Positions 1 to 7,405 are shown, counted from the stretch's first letter. The stretch is 9,241 nt of DNA from a bacterium (GCA_022842225.1 JALHPX010000095.1:1-9241), one strand, 5' to 3'. Numbers and translations are program-made. Notes: generated by a model from the letters alone, not told the origin.

Positions 1-136
1 TTTTCTTTTCTGTCTCATAAAGGACCTATCCATGGTTGGGCTTGGTATTACAACGCAAAGCGTAGACAAGCTCCACCTTTCTAGATATTCAAAAAGGCGT
101 TCTGGGGAAATAACAAAAGAATTGTTGGAGATAAGA

Positions 137-1786
137 ATGCTACTACGCACTCTTTTGGCATTGGTATTGGCTTTTCCGCCGCAGATTTTTTCCAGTCATG
201 CGACGGCGGGTGATGGCGCCCCTTCGAATGTCACAGCTATACCAGCTGTTTCTCCCATGGACACCCCAGCGGGGCCCGTTCCACTTTCTGAGCCTGTTGC
301 AAATTGCCGTGGTGGAATTTTGGCTGCAGCTCCTCCGCATGTGCGTGAGCGTGTTTTAGATGCGATGGACCGCGCGGACGCACGAGTTGCTCAGTTGCAC
401 GAAACGGTAAAAACATGGATTGATCAAGCCGAGCAAGTGGGCGAACAGTGCGCGGATAAAAACGCCGGTGAATGCCCCATCGTCGGCCAAATGCTCGAAG
501 GCCTGGCCTCGGTCGCAATCCCGCTTGAAATTGGTTTAAAGACAGAGCTGGCTGCTGCAAACCCACACGCCAAAAGTTTTGCCACGTACATGGTTACGGA
601 ATTGCGCTCCACGCTCACCAAAGAGACGCTGCTCGCAAAGCCGTTGTTCCGACAAGATGTGGGCGAGAGCAAACGTTACTCGGATGCCCGAGCCAATTTT
701 GTGAAGGGCTTGGCGCTCGCACTTGGTTTTCAATTAGCGGCGTTTGGCTCTCAACACGGTGAGAAGATCCTCAGCGGAGAAGGCCTGGTGCCGATCTTGG
801 CGAGCGTTCTGGTACCCATTCTCGTCAATACCTTTGCGATGATGACCTGGCAGGCAGCCAAGGGCACCGAGAACACCACGCCGGATTTAGGACTGCCGGA
901 TCCGCAATCAGTGGCCGAACTCAACTCTCAAATTCCAGCGATGCTTTCCGGTGTCGACGGATTTGTACCGGAATTCAAAAAGCGCTTCGCTGGATTCCTG
1001 GCGCTTTGGCCCTTAGAAGTCGTCGTGATCAGCACGATGAAGGTCATGGGAGAATTATTCTCCCCTGAAGGCGGGGGTGCTGCTTTTGCGCAACAGACGC
1101 CCGCTCTCATAGCTGCGGTCAGCATTGTTTCGATGGGGATTTTTGGCAGCTATTTGGCAACGCGGTGGAGCGTCGTCGATTATATGTTCAATCTGCGCTA
1201 TCTGACGCGCTATCAAGATCTCAAAAAGAATATCGCCGAACGGCAGACCGCAGAAATCAATGATCGCCTGTCGAAGATAGACAACGAACTGTTAACAATT
1301 TTGGAACGCAACCAGGTCATTCAAAAGCCCGTGGTGAATTCTACTTGGTCGTTCTTCAAGCGCGCACTCGCTGCGCGCGGCCAGAATATTACGCAGCTCT
1401 ATAACGAGTGGTCGAATGAGCGGCAGGCGTATTCCACCTGGAATTCTGAATTTGGCCAAACCTACAAACAAGTGATGGCCGCTTCCGATGCGGGACTACT
1501 TCAGGCAGAGGCGAAGAGGCTAGAAACTGAAAAGAAGAAAGTCCGTCGAGGGATTGCCACGGGTGTAGCACTCGAGTGGACGTATCGCTTGGGCCTAAAT
1601 TTTATCGACGCCTACATCGTCTTTGGACTGCTCGGCAATTGGGTACCTTCCGCCGTCCAGTGGACATTTAATCATCCCGTCCTCGCGTCGGGAATCGGAG
1701 CCATTGGCGTCGTGTCGGCGATTTTGGTGAAGTTCTTCTTGTTTGCGCGAAATCCTAATGCGACGGCGACACCGACAGGAGGCTAA
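137..1786 (+). CDS. Exported multi-pass membrane protein, unknown function
   Basis: I do not recognise the family. Starting at ATG 137 the protein has 549 residues. It opens with a signal-peptide-like stretch (MLLRTLLALVLAF, likely cleavage after HATA near residue 24), then a Pro/Ala-rich linker and an exported-looking region with three Cys (about 57, 105, 113). Hydrophobic segments lie near residues 188-205, 216-237, 286-304, 320-341, 482-502 and 514-537. A long charged, probably coiled-coil region (about 355-400) and a Lys/Glu-rich helix (about 455-472) lie between the fourth and fifth. I chose ATG 137 because GGAG sits 6 nt upstream and the signal peptide starts there. An in-frame ATG at 32 also has an AGGA site, but it adds 35 hydrophilic residues with AGA/AGG/ATA codons unlike the gene body. 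The last 32 bp overlap the convergent oxidase gene. The gene reads intact; its function is unassigned. Confidence 0.8.
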   Translation: MLLRTLLALVLAFPPQIFSSHATAGDGAPSNVTAIPAVSPMDTPAGPVPLSEPVANCRGGILAAAPPHVRERVLDAMDRADARVAQLHETVKTWIDQAEQVGEQCADKNAGECPIVGQMLEGLASVAIPLEIGLKTELAAANPHAKSFATYMVTELRSTLTKETLLAKPLFRQDVGESKRYSDARANFVKGLALALGFQLAAFGSQHGEKILSGEGLVPILASVLVPILVNTFAMMTWQAAKGTENTTPDLGLPDPQSVAELNSQIPAMLSGVDGFVPEFKKRFAGFLALWPLEVVVISTMKVMGELFSPEGGGAAFAQQTPALIAAVSIVSMGIFGSYLATRWSVVDYMFNLRYLTRYQDLKKNIAERQTAEINDRLSKIDNELLTILERNQVIQKPVVNSTWSFFKRALAARGQNITQLYNEWSNERQAYSTWNSEFGQTYKQVMAASDAGLLQAEAKRLETEKKKVRRGIATGVALEWTYRLGLNFIDAYIVFGLLGNWVPSAVQWTFNHPVLASGIGAIGVVSAILVKFFLFARNPNATATPTGG

Positions 1787-2744
1787 GCACCTCGCGTGCG
1801 CAGCCCCAGGAAACGGTAACGCCGGCGCCCGTGTGCCCGTAATTGTGCACGACGGTTTTGCCAGCCGAGTCGTCTCGCTCGCAGCGGATTTGTTTTCGCC
1901 CGGGGCGTAAGCCCACTTTCATTTCCCAATCATCGGTGGCGCCGGTTTTCGTCGACAGCATGGCAGCCAACCGGCGCGTGCGCTCGGCATGCGCGGGATC
2001 GACTTGCTTATCCCAAACTCCACTGCGCGATCCGCCCCCTAGGATCACGCCTTGTCGACGAGGAAGTACGTAAATACTGCCCTCCGGGTGATCGGCTGAG
2101 AGGACAAATTCGTCGATTTGAAGCGATTTGGATTCCAGTACCTGTCCACGTACGGGATACAGCGCTTTGTCCTGCAACAGGTCAAACGATCCCAGTCCCG
2201 TGCAATTCACGAGCGTTGCCTCGGACTCGGAAAGCGCCTGCTCCCACGTCGAAAACGTTTTTTCGGTCAGTGTGCCTCCCGCTTTAAGCAGGCGATTGCG
2301 CAGGTACCTGCCCAAGTAATGGGGCATATCAATCAAGGGAACCGTGTACTCATACGAAGTGCGTGCGCGTTCCGCGCGCTCTGACTCCGGTAAGATCCGA
2401 AATTGCGGCACGCTTTCGCGCCACCAGGGATTGCCCACTTGCCGAAAGAAATGGCGTACACCCTTTACCAATCGTATGCCGGTCACTTCTGCTCCCTCTT
2501 CCTCGTACAGGCGCAGCAGCTCTTTAAGCGTCGATAGCCCCCAATTTTTAGTCCGCTCCACAGGGGCGTTATGACTGGGGTACCAAATCGCGCCAGCGAG
2601 ATCAGAAGTAGTATGCGGCGAGAACTCGCGCGCGCAGACGTTCACCTGGTAACCCGCTTCTTGTAGGACTACGGCGGTCGTTAAGCCGGCCACGCCGGCG
2701 CCCAAAAGGGTAATTTTCTGAGCCTGGGGGGAAGAATTGGGCAT
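1755..2744 (-). CDS. D-amino-acid oxidase family FAD-dependent oxidoreductase
   Basis: This is a 329-residue flavoenzyme of the D-amino-acid oxidase (DAO) family, which oxidises a D-amino acid to the imino acid with H2O2 release. The Rossmann dinucleotide site GAGVAG is at residues 15-20, the family motif SDLAGAIWYP at 47-56 and the FAD contact VNCTGLG near 179-185. The active-site equivalents are present: Tyr225 (IYVLP) and Arg280 (GLRPGRKQIR) align with Tyr228 and Arg283 of human DAO. The C-terminal signature HNYGHTGAG (300-308), followed by SWGCA, matches the DAO pattern except for Thr where Gly/Ser/Ala is usual. No signal peptide is seen, so it is probably cytoplasmic. ATG 2744 puts the FAD motif at its normal distance from the N-terminus. 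An upstream ATG at 2807 would add 21 atypical residues. No strong ribosome site precedes either. Substrate is not predictable; a glycine-oxidase-like role is the main alternative. Confidence 0.9.
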   Translation of the reverse strand: MPNSSPQAQKITLLGAGVAGLTTAVVLQEAGYQVNVCAREFSPHTTSDLAGAIWYPSHNAPVERTKNWGLSTLKELLRLYEEEGAEVTGIRLVKGVRHFFRQVGNPWWRESVPQFRILPESERAERARTSYEYTVPLIDMPHYLGRYLRNRLLKAGGTLTEKTFSTWEQALSESEATLVNCTGLGSFDLLQDKALYPVRGQVLESKSLQIDEFVLSADHPEGSIYVLPRRQGVILGGGSRSGVWDKQVDPAHAERTRRLAAMLSTKTGATDDWEMKVGLRPGRKQIRCERDDSAGKTVVHNYGHTGAGVTVSWGCAREVLSLLSVSPSH

Positions 2745-2823
2745 TGCCGTACTATTAGGGGATTTAAGCGTAAATATCAAAGGAGAGCTGGCCACAACGC
2801 AGCGCATCTACTATACCGGGCAC
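2745..2823. promoter_or_regulatory. Divergent intergenic region between oxidase and membrane-protein operon
   Basis: This 79-bp gap separates two divergent starts and must hold at least part of both promoters. On the minus strand a TATAGT hexamer (plus-strand ACTATA at 2810-2815) is a fair -10 candidate for the oxidase gene, but no convincing -35 precedes it. On the plus strand an AGGAG occurs at 2781-2785, but no in-frame start lies at the usual distance from it. ATG 2824 itself has only a weak CCGGG upstream. No clear operator symmetry was found. Confidence 0.35.
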
Positions 2824-3783
2824 ATGCAACAATCTCGTCTGGTTATTGCCCTTCTAGGGGCGGTCCTTTCGTTTTCTGAGGTGACGGCCAATGGCCACGG
2901 GGCAGACACAGGAGTCTGTGGCCCAGAGGTGCACCAGCACATGCCTCCCTCGGTAGAAGCAGTGGTTCACGAGACCTCCGAACTGCTGGAGCAAGAATTA
3001 CAACAGCGGGCAAACGCCAATGGCGGCGAGTTGGACCAGAAAGACCTCGCAGCAGCGGCGAAGACCGCGGTAGCCAGAGTTTCCAAAAAGCACGGTTGGG
3101 GCAAAAGCCCGTGGGTGCGACGCCTTGGAGCTTCGGGATTGGTTGTGCTTTGCGGAGGCGCTTCCTTTGGAGTGGCACACATTGTCGCCCAAGCCGTTCC
3201 CGGGAATTTAGGTGGAGTGGTTTACGGGGTCTGGGCGTTTCTCAATTTGGAATTGATGAAGGAAGCTAGCTCCATCGAGACGGAGCTTCTCTCGGGAAAA
3301 GTCCGGCAGTTGTTTTGGGGAATCCGCAATGGCGTGCAGGCGATGACGATGAATATGCCGGCCCTGCTCTTCCAGCGGCGACGCTATGAGAATTCCAATG
3401 CAGCGATGAATAACTTGGAGCATGAAGGTCGTAGCATTACGAACAATGCCGATCTCGCATCAGCCATCCGCTGGCTGGCCGCACATCGCGCATTGGTCGA
3501 TTACCTGGAAAATCCGTCCGCCTTGCGACTCGATTCATTGGCTCGCACTTTCGCCAGTGCCGTGCCGCCGATTTGGCTCACTTACTCGTCGGATTTTTTG
3601 CCGGAGGATCCAGTGTTGATTTCGGGCGCTCGCCAAATGCTTGCGGATTTTGCGAAAGAAAATGGCCAGGACCTGCGACCCTTGCTGATTGAGAAAGTCC
3701 TTCAGATTCTTAAACCAAATCACCATCAGCAGGCTTTTTTTAAAGAATTTGTCCGCGCTTGCCTAACTCCCACTGAAGAGTAG
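2824..3783 (+). CDS. Exported membrane-associated protein, unknown function
   Basis: The family is not recognised. The protein has 319 residues and begins with a signal-peptide-like segment (MQQSRLVIALLGAVLSF, probable cleavage near residues 22-24). An acidic, Gln-rich helical stretch follows (about 42-66), then an Ala-rich helix. Two hydrophobic segments around residues 101-124 and 126-145 are rich in Gly and could form a membrane hairpin. The C-terminal half (about 185-310) is soluble and helical. ATG 2824 was chosen because the hydrophobic N-terminus starts there. Extension to TTG 2737 would read through antisense oxidase sequence. The stop lies 12 nt before the lipoprotein start, so the two are probably co-transcribed. 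Its plan (signal peptide, short Cys-containing region, membrane segments, helical domain) resembles that of the protein at 137-1786, but I could not align them convincingly. Confidence 0.75.
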   Translation: MQQSRLVIALLGAVLSFSEVTANGHGADTGVCGPEVHQHMPPSVEAVVHETSELLEQELQQRANANGGELDQKDLAAAAKTAVARVSKKHGWGKSPWVRRLGASGLVVLCGGASFGVAHIVAQAVPGNLGGVVYGVWAFLNLELMKEASSIETELLSGKVRQLFWGIRNGVQAMTMNMPALLFQRRRYENSNAAMNNLEHEGRSITNNADLASAIRWLAAHRALVDYLENPSALRLDSLARTFASAVPPIWLTYSSDFLPEDPVLISGARQMLADFAKENGQDLRPLLIEKVLQILKPNHHQQAFFKEFVRACLTPTEE

Positions 3784-3795
3784 AACAAAAGGCCT

Positions 3796-4476
3796 ATGAT
3801 GAAGATGTCTCTAAGGCTTTTAGCTTTGTCAGCGTTATTGCTCCTCTCTAGCTGCGATAAAAACACTCTGCAGGCGCTTTTGGGCGATCAGGGGCAAGTG
3901 AAGATTGCGGATCGCAATCTGCCGGCTAGCGGAGATGGGACCATCGACTTGTGGCGCGTGAGTGGGACTTATGAGCTGACGGGCGCTGAAGTCACTCTTT
4001 GGGGAGCTGAGTTTAATTCCAACGCCATCACGACTCACCTCTTAAAGCAGCCAGGAAAGATGGACCTCAGTGATAGTTTCTCGTCGGTAAGCGAGTGGGC
4101 TCCTGAGGATGATCAAAAAGTGCTCTACGTACTCTTTTGCATGCCGGTGAAGTTGGCGCTGACCGCAGGTGACAGGCCGATGGGCAACTGCAATTACTAC
4201 AAGCCCACCGTTCGCGAGAGACAGGGCTCGCTAGACTTTTTTCCGAGTGAAAACGGTTTGATGATCTTTGATGCGTTTCGCCGGCAGGAAAAGAGCGGAG
4301 ATATTTACTATTTGACGGGTCCCTCGGGCGAAAAAATAAGCACCACTGCACAACCTCAGTTGGACGGCTCGCTGCGCCTCGTTTTCCAAGTCGACTTCAA
4401 TATCGGCAGCGGCAAGCCATTTCCTGGCGCCGCCAAAAAGTATTTCATCGATCTGCGATATAAACGGACCAATTAG
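3796..4476 (+). CDS. Predicted lipoprotein, unknown function
   Basis: A 226-residue protein with a lipoprotein signal: basic Met-Lys-Met-Ser-Leu-Arg start, hydrophobic core and lipobox LSSC with the lipidated Cys at residue 20. The residue after this Cys is Asp21. In enterobacterial Lol sorting, Asp at +2 is the inner-membrane retention signal; whether that rule applies here is not known. The mature part looks beta-rich, with a Cys pair at 115 and 132 that could form a disulfide, and resembles no family I can name. AAAAGG (3787-3792) lies 3 nt before ATG 3796 and 6 nt before the adjacent ATG 3799, so translation may really begin at 3799, one codon later. It follows the exported membrane protein by 12 nt, so the pair probably works in the envelope together. 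Confidence 0.82.
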   Translation: MMKMSLRLLALSALLLLSSCDKNTLQALLGDQGQVKIADRNLPASGDGTIDLWRVSGTYELTGAEVTLWGAEFNSNAITTHLLKQPGKMDLSDSFSSVSEWAPEDDQKVLYVLFCMPVKLALTAGDRPMGNCNYYKPTVRERQGSLDFFPSENGLMIFDAFRRQEKSGDIYYLTGPSGEKISTTAQPQLDGSLRLVFQVDFNIGSGKPFPGAAKKYFIDLRYKRTN

Positions 4477-4506
4477 CAATCTATCCAAGAACAACGCACT
4501 GCGGCT

Positions 4507-4526
4507 AGTCAGTTTTATTTCTGACT
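4507..4526 (+). terminator. Weak hairpin downstream of lipoprotein gene
   Basis: AGTCAG (4507-4512) and CTGACT (4521-4526) form a perfect 6-bp inverted repeat around an 8-nt T-rich loop, 30 nt after the lipoprotein stop. The stem is short and no run of T follows, so intrinsic termination is only possible. It could equally be part of the regulatory region of the next gene. Confidence 0.3.
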
Positions 4527-4529
4527 TAC

Positions 4530-4604
4530 AGTTTTGACGTTCTTGACAAAACTTTCTGCACCCGCGATTTCGTTAAGACTAGGATAACGAAGGGGGTTTG
4601 TAGC
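4530..4604 (+). promoter_or_regulatory. Promoter/leader of the copper-domain fusion gene with two inverted repeats
   Basis: A consensus -35 hexamer TTGACA lies at 4543-4548, preceded 9 nt earlier by TTGACG (4534-4539). No good -10 is found at 17 bp, so the promoter is incomplete by sigma-70 rules. Two inverted repeats are present: AGTTTTG (4530-4536) with CAAAACT (4547-4553), which spans the -35, and TTCGTTA (4569-4575) with TAACGAA (4585-4591), 7 bp around 9 nt. The second ends at the first base of the ribosome site AGGGGG (4591-4596), 8 nt before ATG 4605, so it could be an operator or a leader hairpin affecting translation. Confidence 0.45.
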
Positions 4605-6584
4605 ATGCGGGGAATTATTTCAGCGGCACTTTTTGTATCTTCCTTTTCAGCTTTTGCGATTCCAATAGAGGCGCCCAAAAAAGAGTGGGACGCACACCAC
4701 AAGAAGTTCTTCACTCTTCTTGAAACCAAAAAAACTGTCTCAGGCGCTGCGTTTGATAGCAAAGTGCCGGGCATCACCGTGGTTGTGGCAATGAATACCT
4801 TTTGCCCGCTCACACGCAAATATGTCCCTCGACTTAACACTTTCGCCAAGGATTACGCCAGTAAGGGGGTGCGAATCGTGGGGATTTTTCCCGGGGCCGA
4901 CGACACGGTAGAGAAGGTAGAGAAGTTTGTAAAAGAGCGGGAGCTGGTATTTCCGGCATACTCGGACTCAGGAGATCTGCGCGAGCACCTGCTGATGAAG
5001 CGGGTACCGGAGGTATTCGTATTTGATGCCAAGCAAGGGCTGATTTACCGCGGCAAGATCGATGATCAATACCGGGTGGATGGCACGCTGAGCGCACCCA
5101 AGACGGAATTCTTAAAGGATGTTTTGACGTCACTTATCGACGATAAACCACTCACGCACTCTGTGACTTTGCCCCAGGGCTGCTTGATTCAAACCAAGGG
5201 TCAGAAGACGGCCTTGGACTTCACTACCGATATTGGGCCTCTCATCCACAACAATTGCACGTACTGTCATCGCCCTGGCGAAATCGCGGGATATTTCCCG
5301 CTCACTACCTATGACGAAATCACCAGTGTCTTCGACACCGTTGAGGAGCGCGTTACCGAGCGTTTGATGCCCCCTTGGCGAGCCGACCATCGGTACGGCA
5401 ACTTCTCCAACAACATGAGCTTTGATGTGCAGCAGATACATGCACTATCCGAGTGGAAAAAGGAGGGTTTTGCGCATGGTGCGGGGAAATTGGAATACAA
5501 AGGACCGGCGACTTCTCGGGGCTGGCGCATGGGAGTTCCAGATGCGGTGATTGAATCGATCGGGCCGGACTCTAGTTTCACAGATACCAAAGGGTACGCA
5601 GTGCCGGAATCTGGCACCGTGCCGTATCAGCATTTTCGAGTAAAAACCAAATTCCCAGAAGACAAGTGGGTTACGTCCGTGGAGGTGCGTCCGTCCTCGC
5701 CAGAAGTGGTTCACCACGTAAACGTTTTTGTCGTTCAGCCTTATCAGCCAGGCGATGAAATCATCGACAACCCGACGTCGTTTAATATTGCAGCGATGAT
5801 CGCACGGCGTCGATATGGAATTAGCAAAGAGGAGCTAAAATGGACGTTCAAGCTCTATGGCCAAAAGATGAATCGCCGGCTTCACTTAATCGGTAATTTC
5901 AATCCCATGATGACCATCAAATCCTATCCAGATGGCCATGGTTTTTTTCTTCCCAAAGATGCGGAGTTGATTTTCGAGTGTCACTACACGCCCAATGGCA
6001 AAGCCACCTTCGATAATTCCGCCATTGGCTTGCGGTTTGCGAAGGAAGTACCGAAGGGCAATGATCGCAAGGAAGTGTACACTCGCGCAGCGGCTCAAAT
6101 GTCGGCGATTCAGATCCCGCCACATTCCAAGCAGGAGCTGACTTCCGTGGTGCCGTTCTTTGCGCCAGTAAGGCTGGTGAGCCTGCGACCACACATGCAC
6201 AACCGCGGCGAGAGCGCGACAGCCGTCATCGAGTATAAAGACGGCCGACGCGAGCAGATCCTGCACATTCCGAAGTGGGATTATGAGTGGCAGAATAATT
6301 ACGAATTGGATCCGCCGTTGGAGTTGCAGCGGGGAGATAAGCTGTATGTGACCTATCGATGGGACAATACAACGGCAAACCCAAAGAATCCGAACCCGGA
6401 ACAGGAAGTGAAGTACGGATTGCAGTTTGATAGCGAGATGGCTTTGGCTTACCCGACCTACGTCTACAAGAATGTCGACGACGCAATAGAGGCCGAGGGC
6501 GAGCTGGATGATTTTCTCGTTCGCGGCGATTTGCCCGCTGATGTGAAGATTAAAGGCTACGGCGATGACAAACCAAAGGAGTAA
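4605..6584 (+). CDS. Secreted redoxin / cytochrome c / PHM-like copper monooxygenase fusion
   Basis: A 659-residue exported three-part protein. The signal peptide ends at AFA (residue 18). Residues about 30-185 are a thioredoxin-fold redoxin domain whose active site is NTFCPLT: one Cys (67) rather than CxxC. A single heme-c motif CTYCH (218-222) follows, with MPPW (255-258), whose Met might be the distal heme ligand. Residues about 340-615 resemble the copper type II ascorbate-dependent monooxygenase fold of peptidylglycine hydroxylating monooxygenase (PHM). All six expected copper ligands are visible: His370, His371 and His460 for the first copper, His530, His532 (HMH) and Met612 for the second. 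Such fusions are known in environmental bacteria, but the substrate is not established. By inference, heme could supply electrons to copper. Start: AGGGGG 8 nt before ATG. It appears monocistronic and periplasmic. The domain calls are firm; the reaction is not. Confidence 0.9.
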   Translation: MRGIISAALFVSSFSAFAIPIEAPKKEWDAHHKKFFTLLETKKTVSGAAFDSKVPGITVVVAMNTFCPLTRKYVPRLNTFAKDYASKGVRIVGIFPGADDTVEKVEKFVKERELVFPAYSDSGDLREHLLMKRVPEVFVFDAKQGLIYRGKIDDQYRVDGTLSAPKTEFLKDVLTSLIDDKPLTHSVTLPQGCLIQTKGQKTALDFTTDIGPLIHNNCTYCHRPGEIAGYFPLTTYDEITSVFDTVEERVTERLMPPWRADHRYGNFSNNMSFDVQQIHALSEWKKEGFAHGAGKLEYKGPATSRGWRMGVPDAVIESIGPDSSFTDTKGYAVPESGTVPYQHFRVKTKFPEDKWVTSVEVRPSSPEVVHHVNVFVVQPYQPGDEIIDNPTSFNIAAMIARRRYGISKEELKWTFKLYGQKMNRRLHLIGNFNPMMTIKSYPDGHGFFLPKDAELIFECHYTPNGKATFDNSAIGLRFAKEVPKGNDRKEVYTRAAAQMSAIQIPPHSKQELTSVVPFFAPVRLVSLRPHMHNRGESATAVIEYKDGRREQILHIPKWDYEWQNNYELDPPLELQRGDKLYVTYRWDNTTANPKNPNPEQEVKYGLQFDSEMALAYPTYVYKNVDDAIEAEGELDDFLVRGDLPADVKIKGYGDDKPKE

Positions 6585-6592
6585 GTCCGCCT

Positions 6593-6615
6593 GTCGGGTT
6601 TCACGGCCGATTTTT
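6593..6615 (+). terminator. Possible weak terminator between convergent genes
   Basis: The gap between the convergent stops is only 29 nt. GTCGG (6593-6597) can pair with CCGAT (6607-6611, including one G-T), followed by a run of five T at 6611-6615. The stem is short with a 9-nt loop, so this is a marginal intrinsic terminator for the copper-domain gene. The T run overlaps the stop codon of the opposite gene. Confidence 0.3.
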
Positions 6616-7321
6616 AGGGGTTGCGCGAGAACTTATCAAACAAATCCCCAGCGGCCATCAGGGAGATCTCAGAGTGTTTCCGATCGACGATTAGAAGGAC
6701 TACTGAGCTGAGGGAATCGTCTTCTGTTCTTGCGGTAACAATGCCACTATAAATACTTCTACTATCTCCATCAAACACGCCCAGAGCTCGTTTTGCTAAG
6801 CCGTGTTCGCCGAAAATCAGTAACCCCTTATCATCTTCTGAACCTTCATACCTTAGACCAGCAACATCGTAGACATCGTGAACTGCGCGGACTACCTCAT
6901 CTTTGGCTTTAAGAAGTTTTAGTTCGATTCTGTAATCCTGTGCCGCGTTACGAACGGACTTGTCTCGGCGAATTGCATCGTAGAGCACTCTCTCTACCAA
7001 CTTGAACTCCTGCCCCTTCGGTTCGACCTTATAGACAAACGCTGGGGGAGAAGAATGACGAGGCCTCTTAAAACTCTGCCACAGTTCTAGGCAAGAGTTT
7101 ACCGTTCTACTTTCTGAAGCTTTTTGTTTTTGGAAGCGGGCCTCCAATTCATCGGAAGAAATCTGGGATGTATAACTATCCGGCCCCGCAGGTTCCAGCG
7201 GGTCTGCGGCCAGTTCACAGGGGAACAAATAACCGACGAGACAAAGGACAAAGCTTAGCGCGTTAGAAATGAGTCTATTGCCCCTACCGCTCCCCGGAGG
7301 CGCCGAAACAAATTTTTTCAT
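6614..7321 (-). CDS. Exported hypothetical protein downstream of recombinase
   Basis: No family is recognised. From ATG 7321 it has 235 residues: a Lys/Gly-rich N-region, a hydrophobic core (about 20-35, NALSFVLCLVGYLF) and a likely signal-peptidase site at LAA (37-39). The Cys at 35 is preceded by Phe-Pro, which does not fit a lipobox. The mature protein is charged; a mixed alpha/beta C-terminal half (about 110-232) contains hydrophobic strands such as KGLLIFG and VVLLIVD. An in-frame TTG at 7381 would extend it by 20 residues but lies inside the 20-bp palindrome and lacks a ribosome site, so I preferred the ATG, although it too has no clear Shine-Dalgarno. It lies 84 nt downstream of the recombinase on the same strand and could be read from it. 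By eye its codons are more AT-rich than those of the flanking genes, which suggests possible acquisition. Confidence 0.65.
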   Translation of the reverse strand: MKKFVSAPPGSGRGNRLISNALSFVLCLVGYLFPCELAADPLEPAGPDSYTSQISSDELEARFQKQKASESRTVNSCLELWQSFKRPRHSSPPAFVYKVEPKGQEFKLVERVLYDAIRRDKSVRNAAQDYRIELKLLKAKDEVVRAVHDVYDVAGLRYEGSEDDKGLLIFGEHGLAKRALGVFDGDSRSIYSGIVTARTEDDSLSSVVLLIVDRKHSEISLMAAGDLFDKFSRNP

Positions 7322-7373
7322 GCCCGAGGATTTAGCAGATCCGCCTATGGAATAAGCACCTTTCCATTGCGAG

Positions 7374-7393
7374 CGTTTCAAATATTTGAAACG
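7374..7393. repeat. Perfect 20-bp palindrome next to recombinase 3' end
   Basis: CGTTTCAAATATTTGAAACG is identical to its own reverse complement over all 20 bases. It starts 13 bp past the recombinase stop and lies about 50 bp upstream of the ATG of the next gene on the same strand. As RNA it would fold into 8 bp with an AUAU loop, but no T run follows on either strand, so it is not an intrinsic terminator. A dimeric repressor operator for the 7321 gene, or a binding site for a DNA-processing protein, fits the symmetry. The sequence is certain; the function is unknown. Confidence 0.6.
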
Positions 7394-7405
7394 GTCAAGG
7401 CTAGA

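Noticed and set aside
32..136. Longer start (ATG 32) for the first membrane protein
   Set aside because: It has an AGGA site, but it adds 35 hydrophilic residues ahead of a clear signal peptide, with AGA/AGG/ATA codons unlike the gene body. ATG 137 has its own GGAG at 6 nt.
2745..2807. Upstream ATG for the DAO-family gene
   Set aside because: The added 21 residues do not resemble the family, and the FAD motif sits at its usual distance from the ATG at 2744.
2737..2823. TTG start extending the second exported membrane protein upstream
   Set aside because: It would begin inside the antisense strand of the oxidase gene and bury the signal peptide behind 29 residues.
2843..3178. 111-codon minus-strand frame inside the second exported membrane protein
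   Set aside because: It is Pro/Arg/Leu-rich, typical of antisense reading, and overlaps other shadow frames on the same stretch.
5886..6266. 126-codon minus-strand frame inside the copper-domain gene
   Set aside because: It is antisense to the conserved His-ligand region of a recognised protein and has no domain of its own.
7322..7381. TTG start extending the orphan exported gene to 7381
   Set aside because: No ribosome site precedes it, it lies inside the 20-bp palindrome, and it lengthens the region before the signal core.
7374..7393. Intrinsic terminator for the recombinase
   Set aside because: The hairpin is AT-rich in the middle and no T run follows on either strand.
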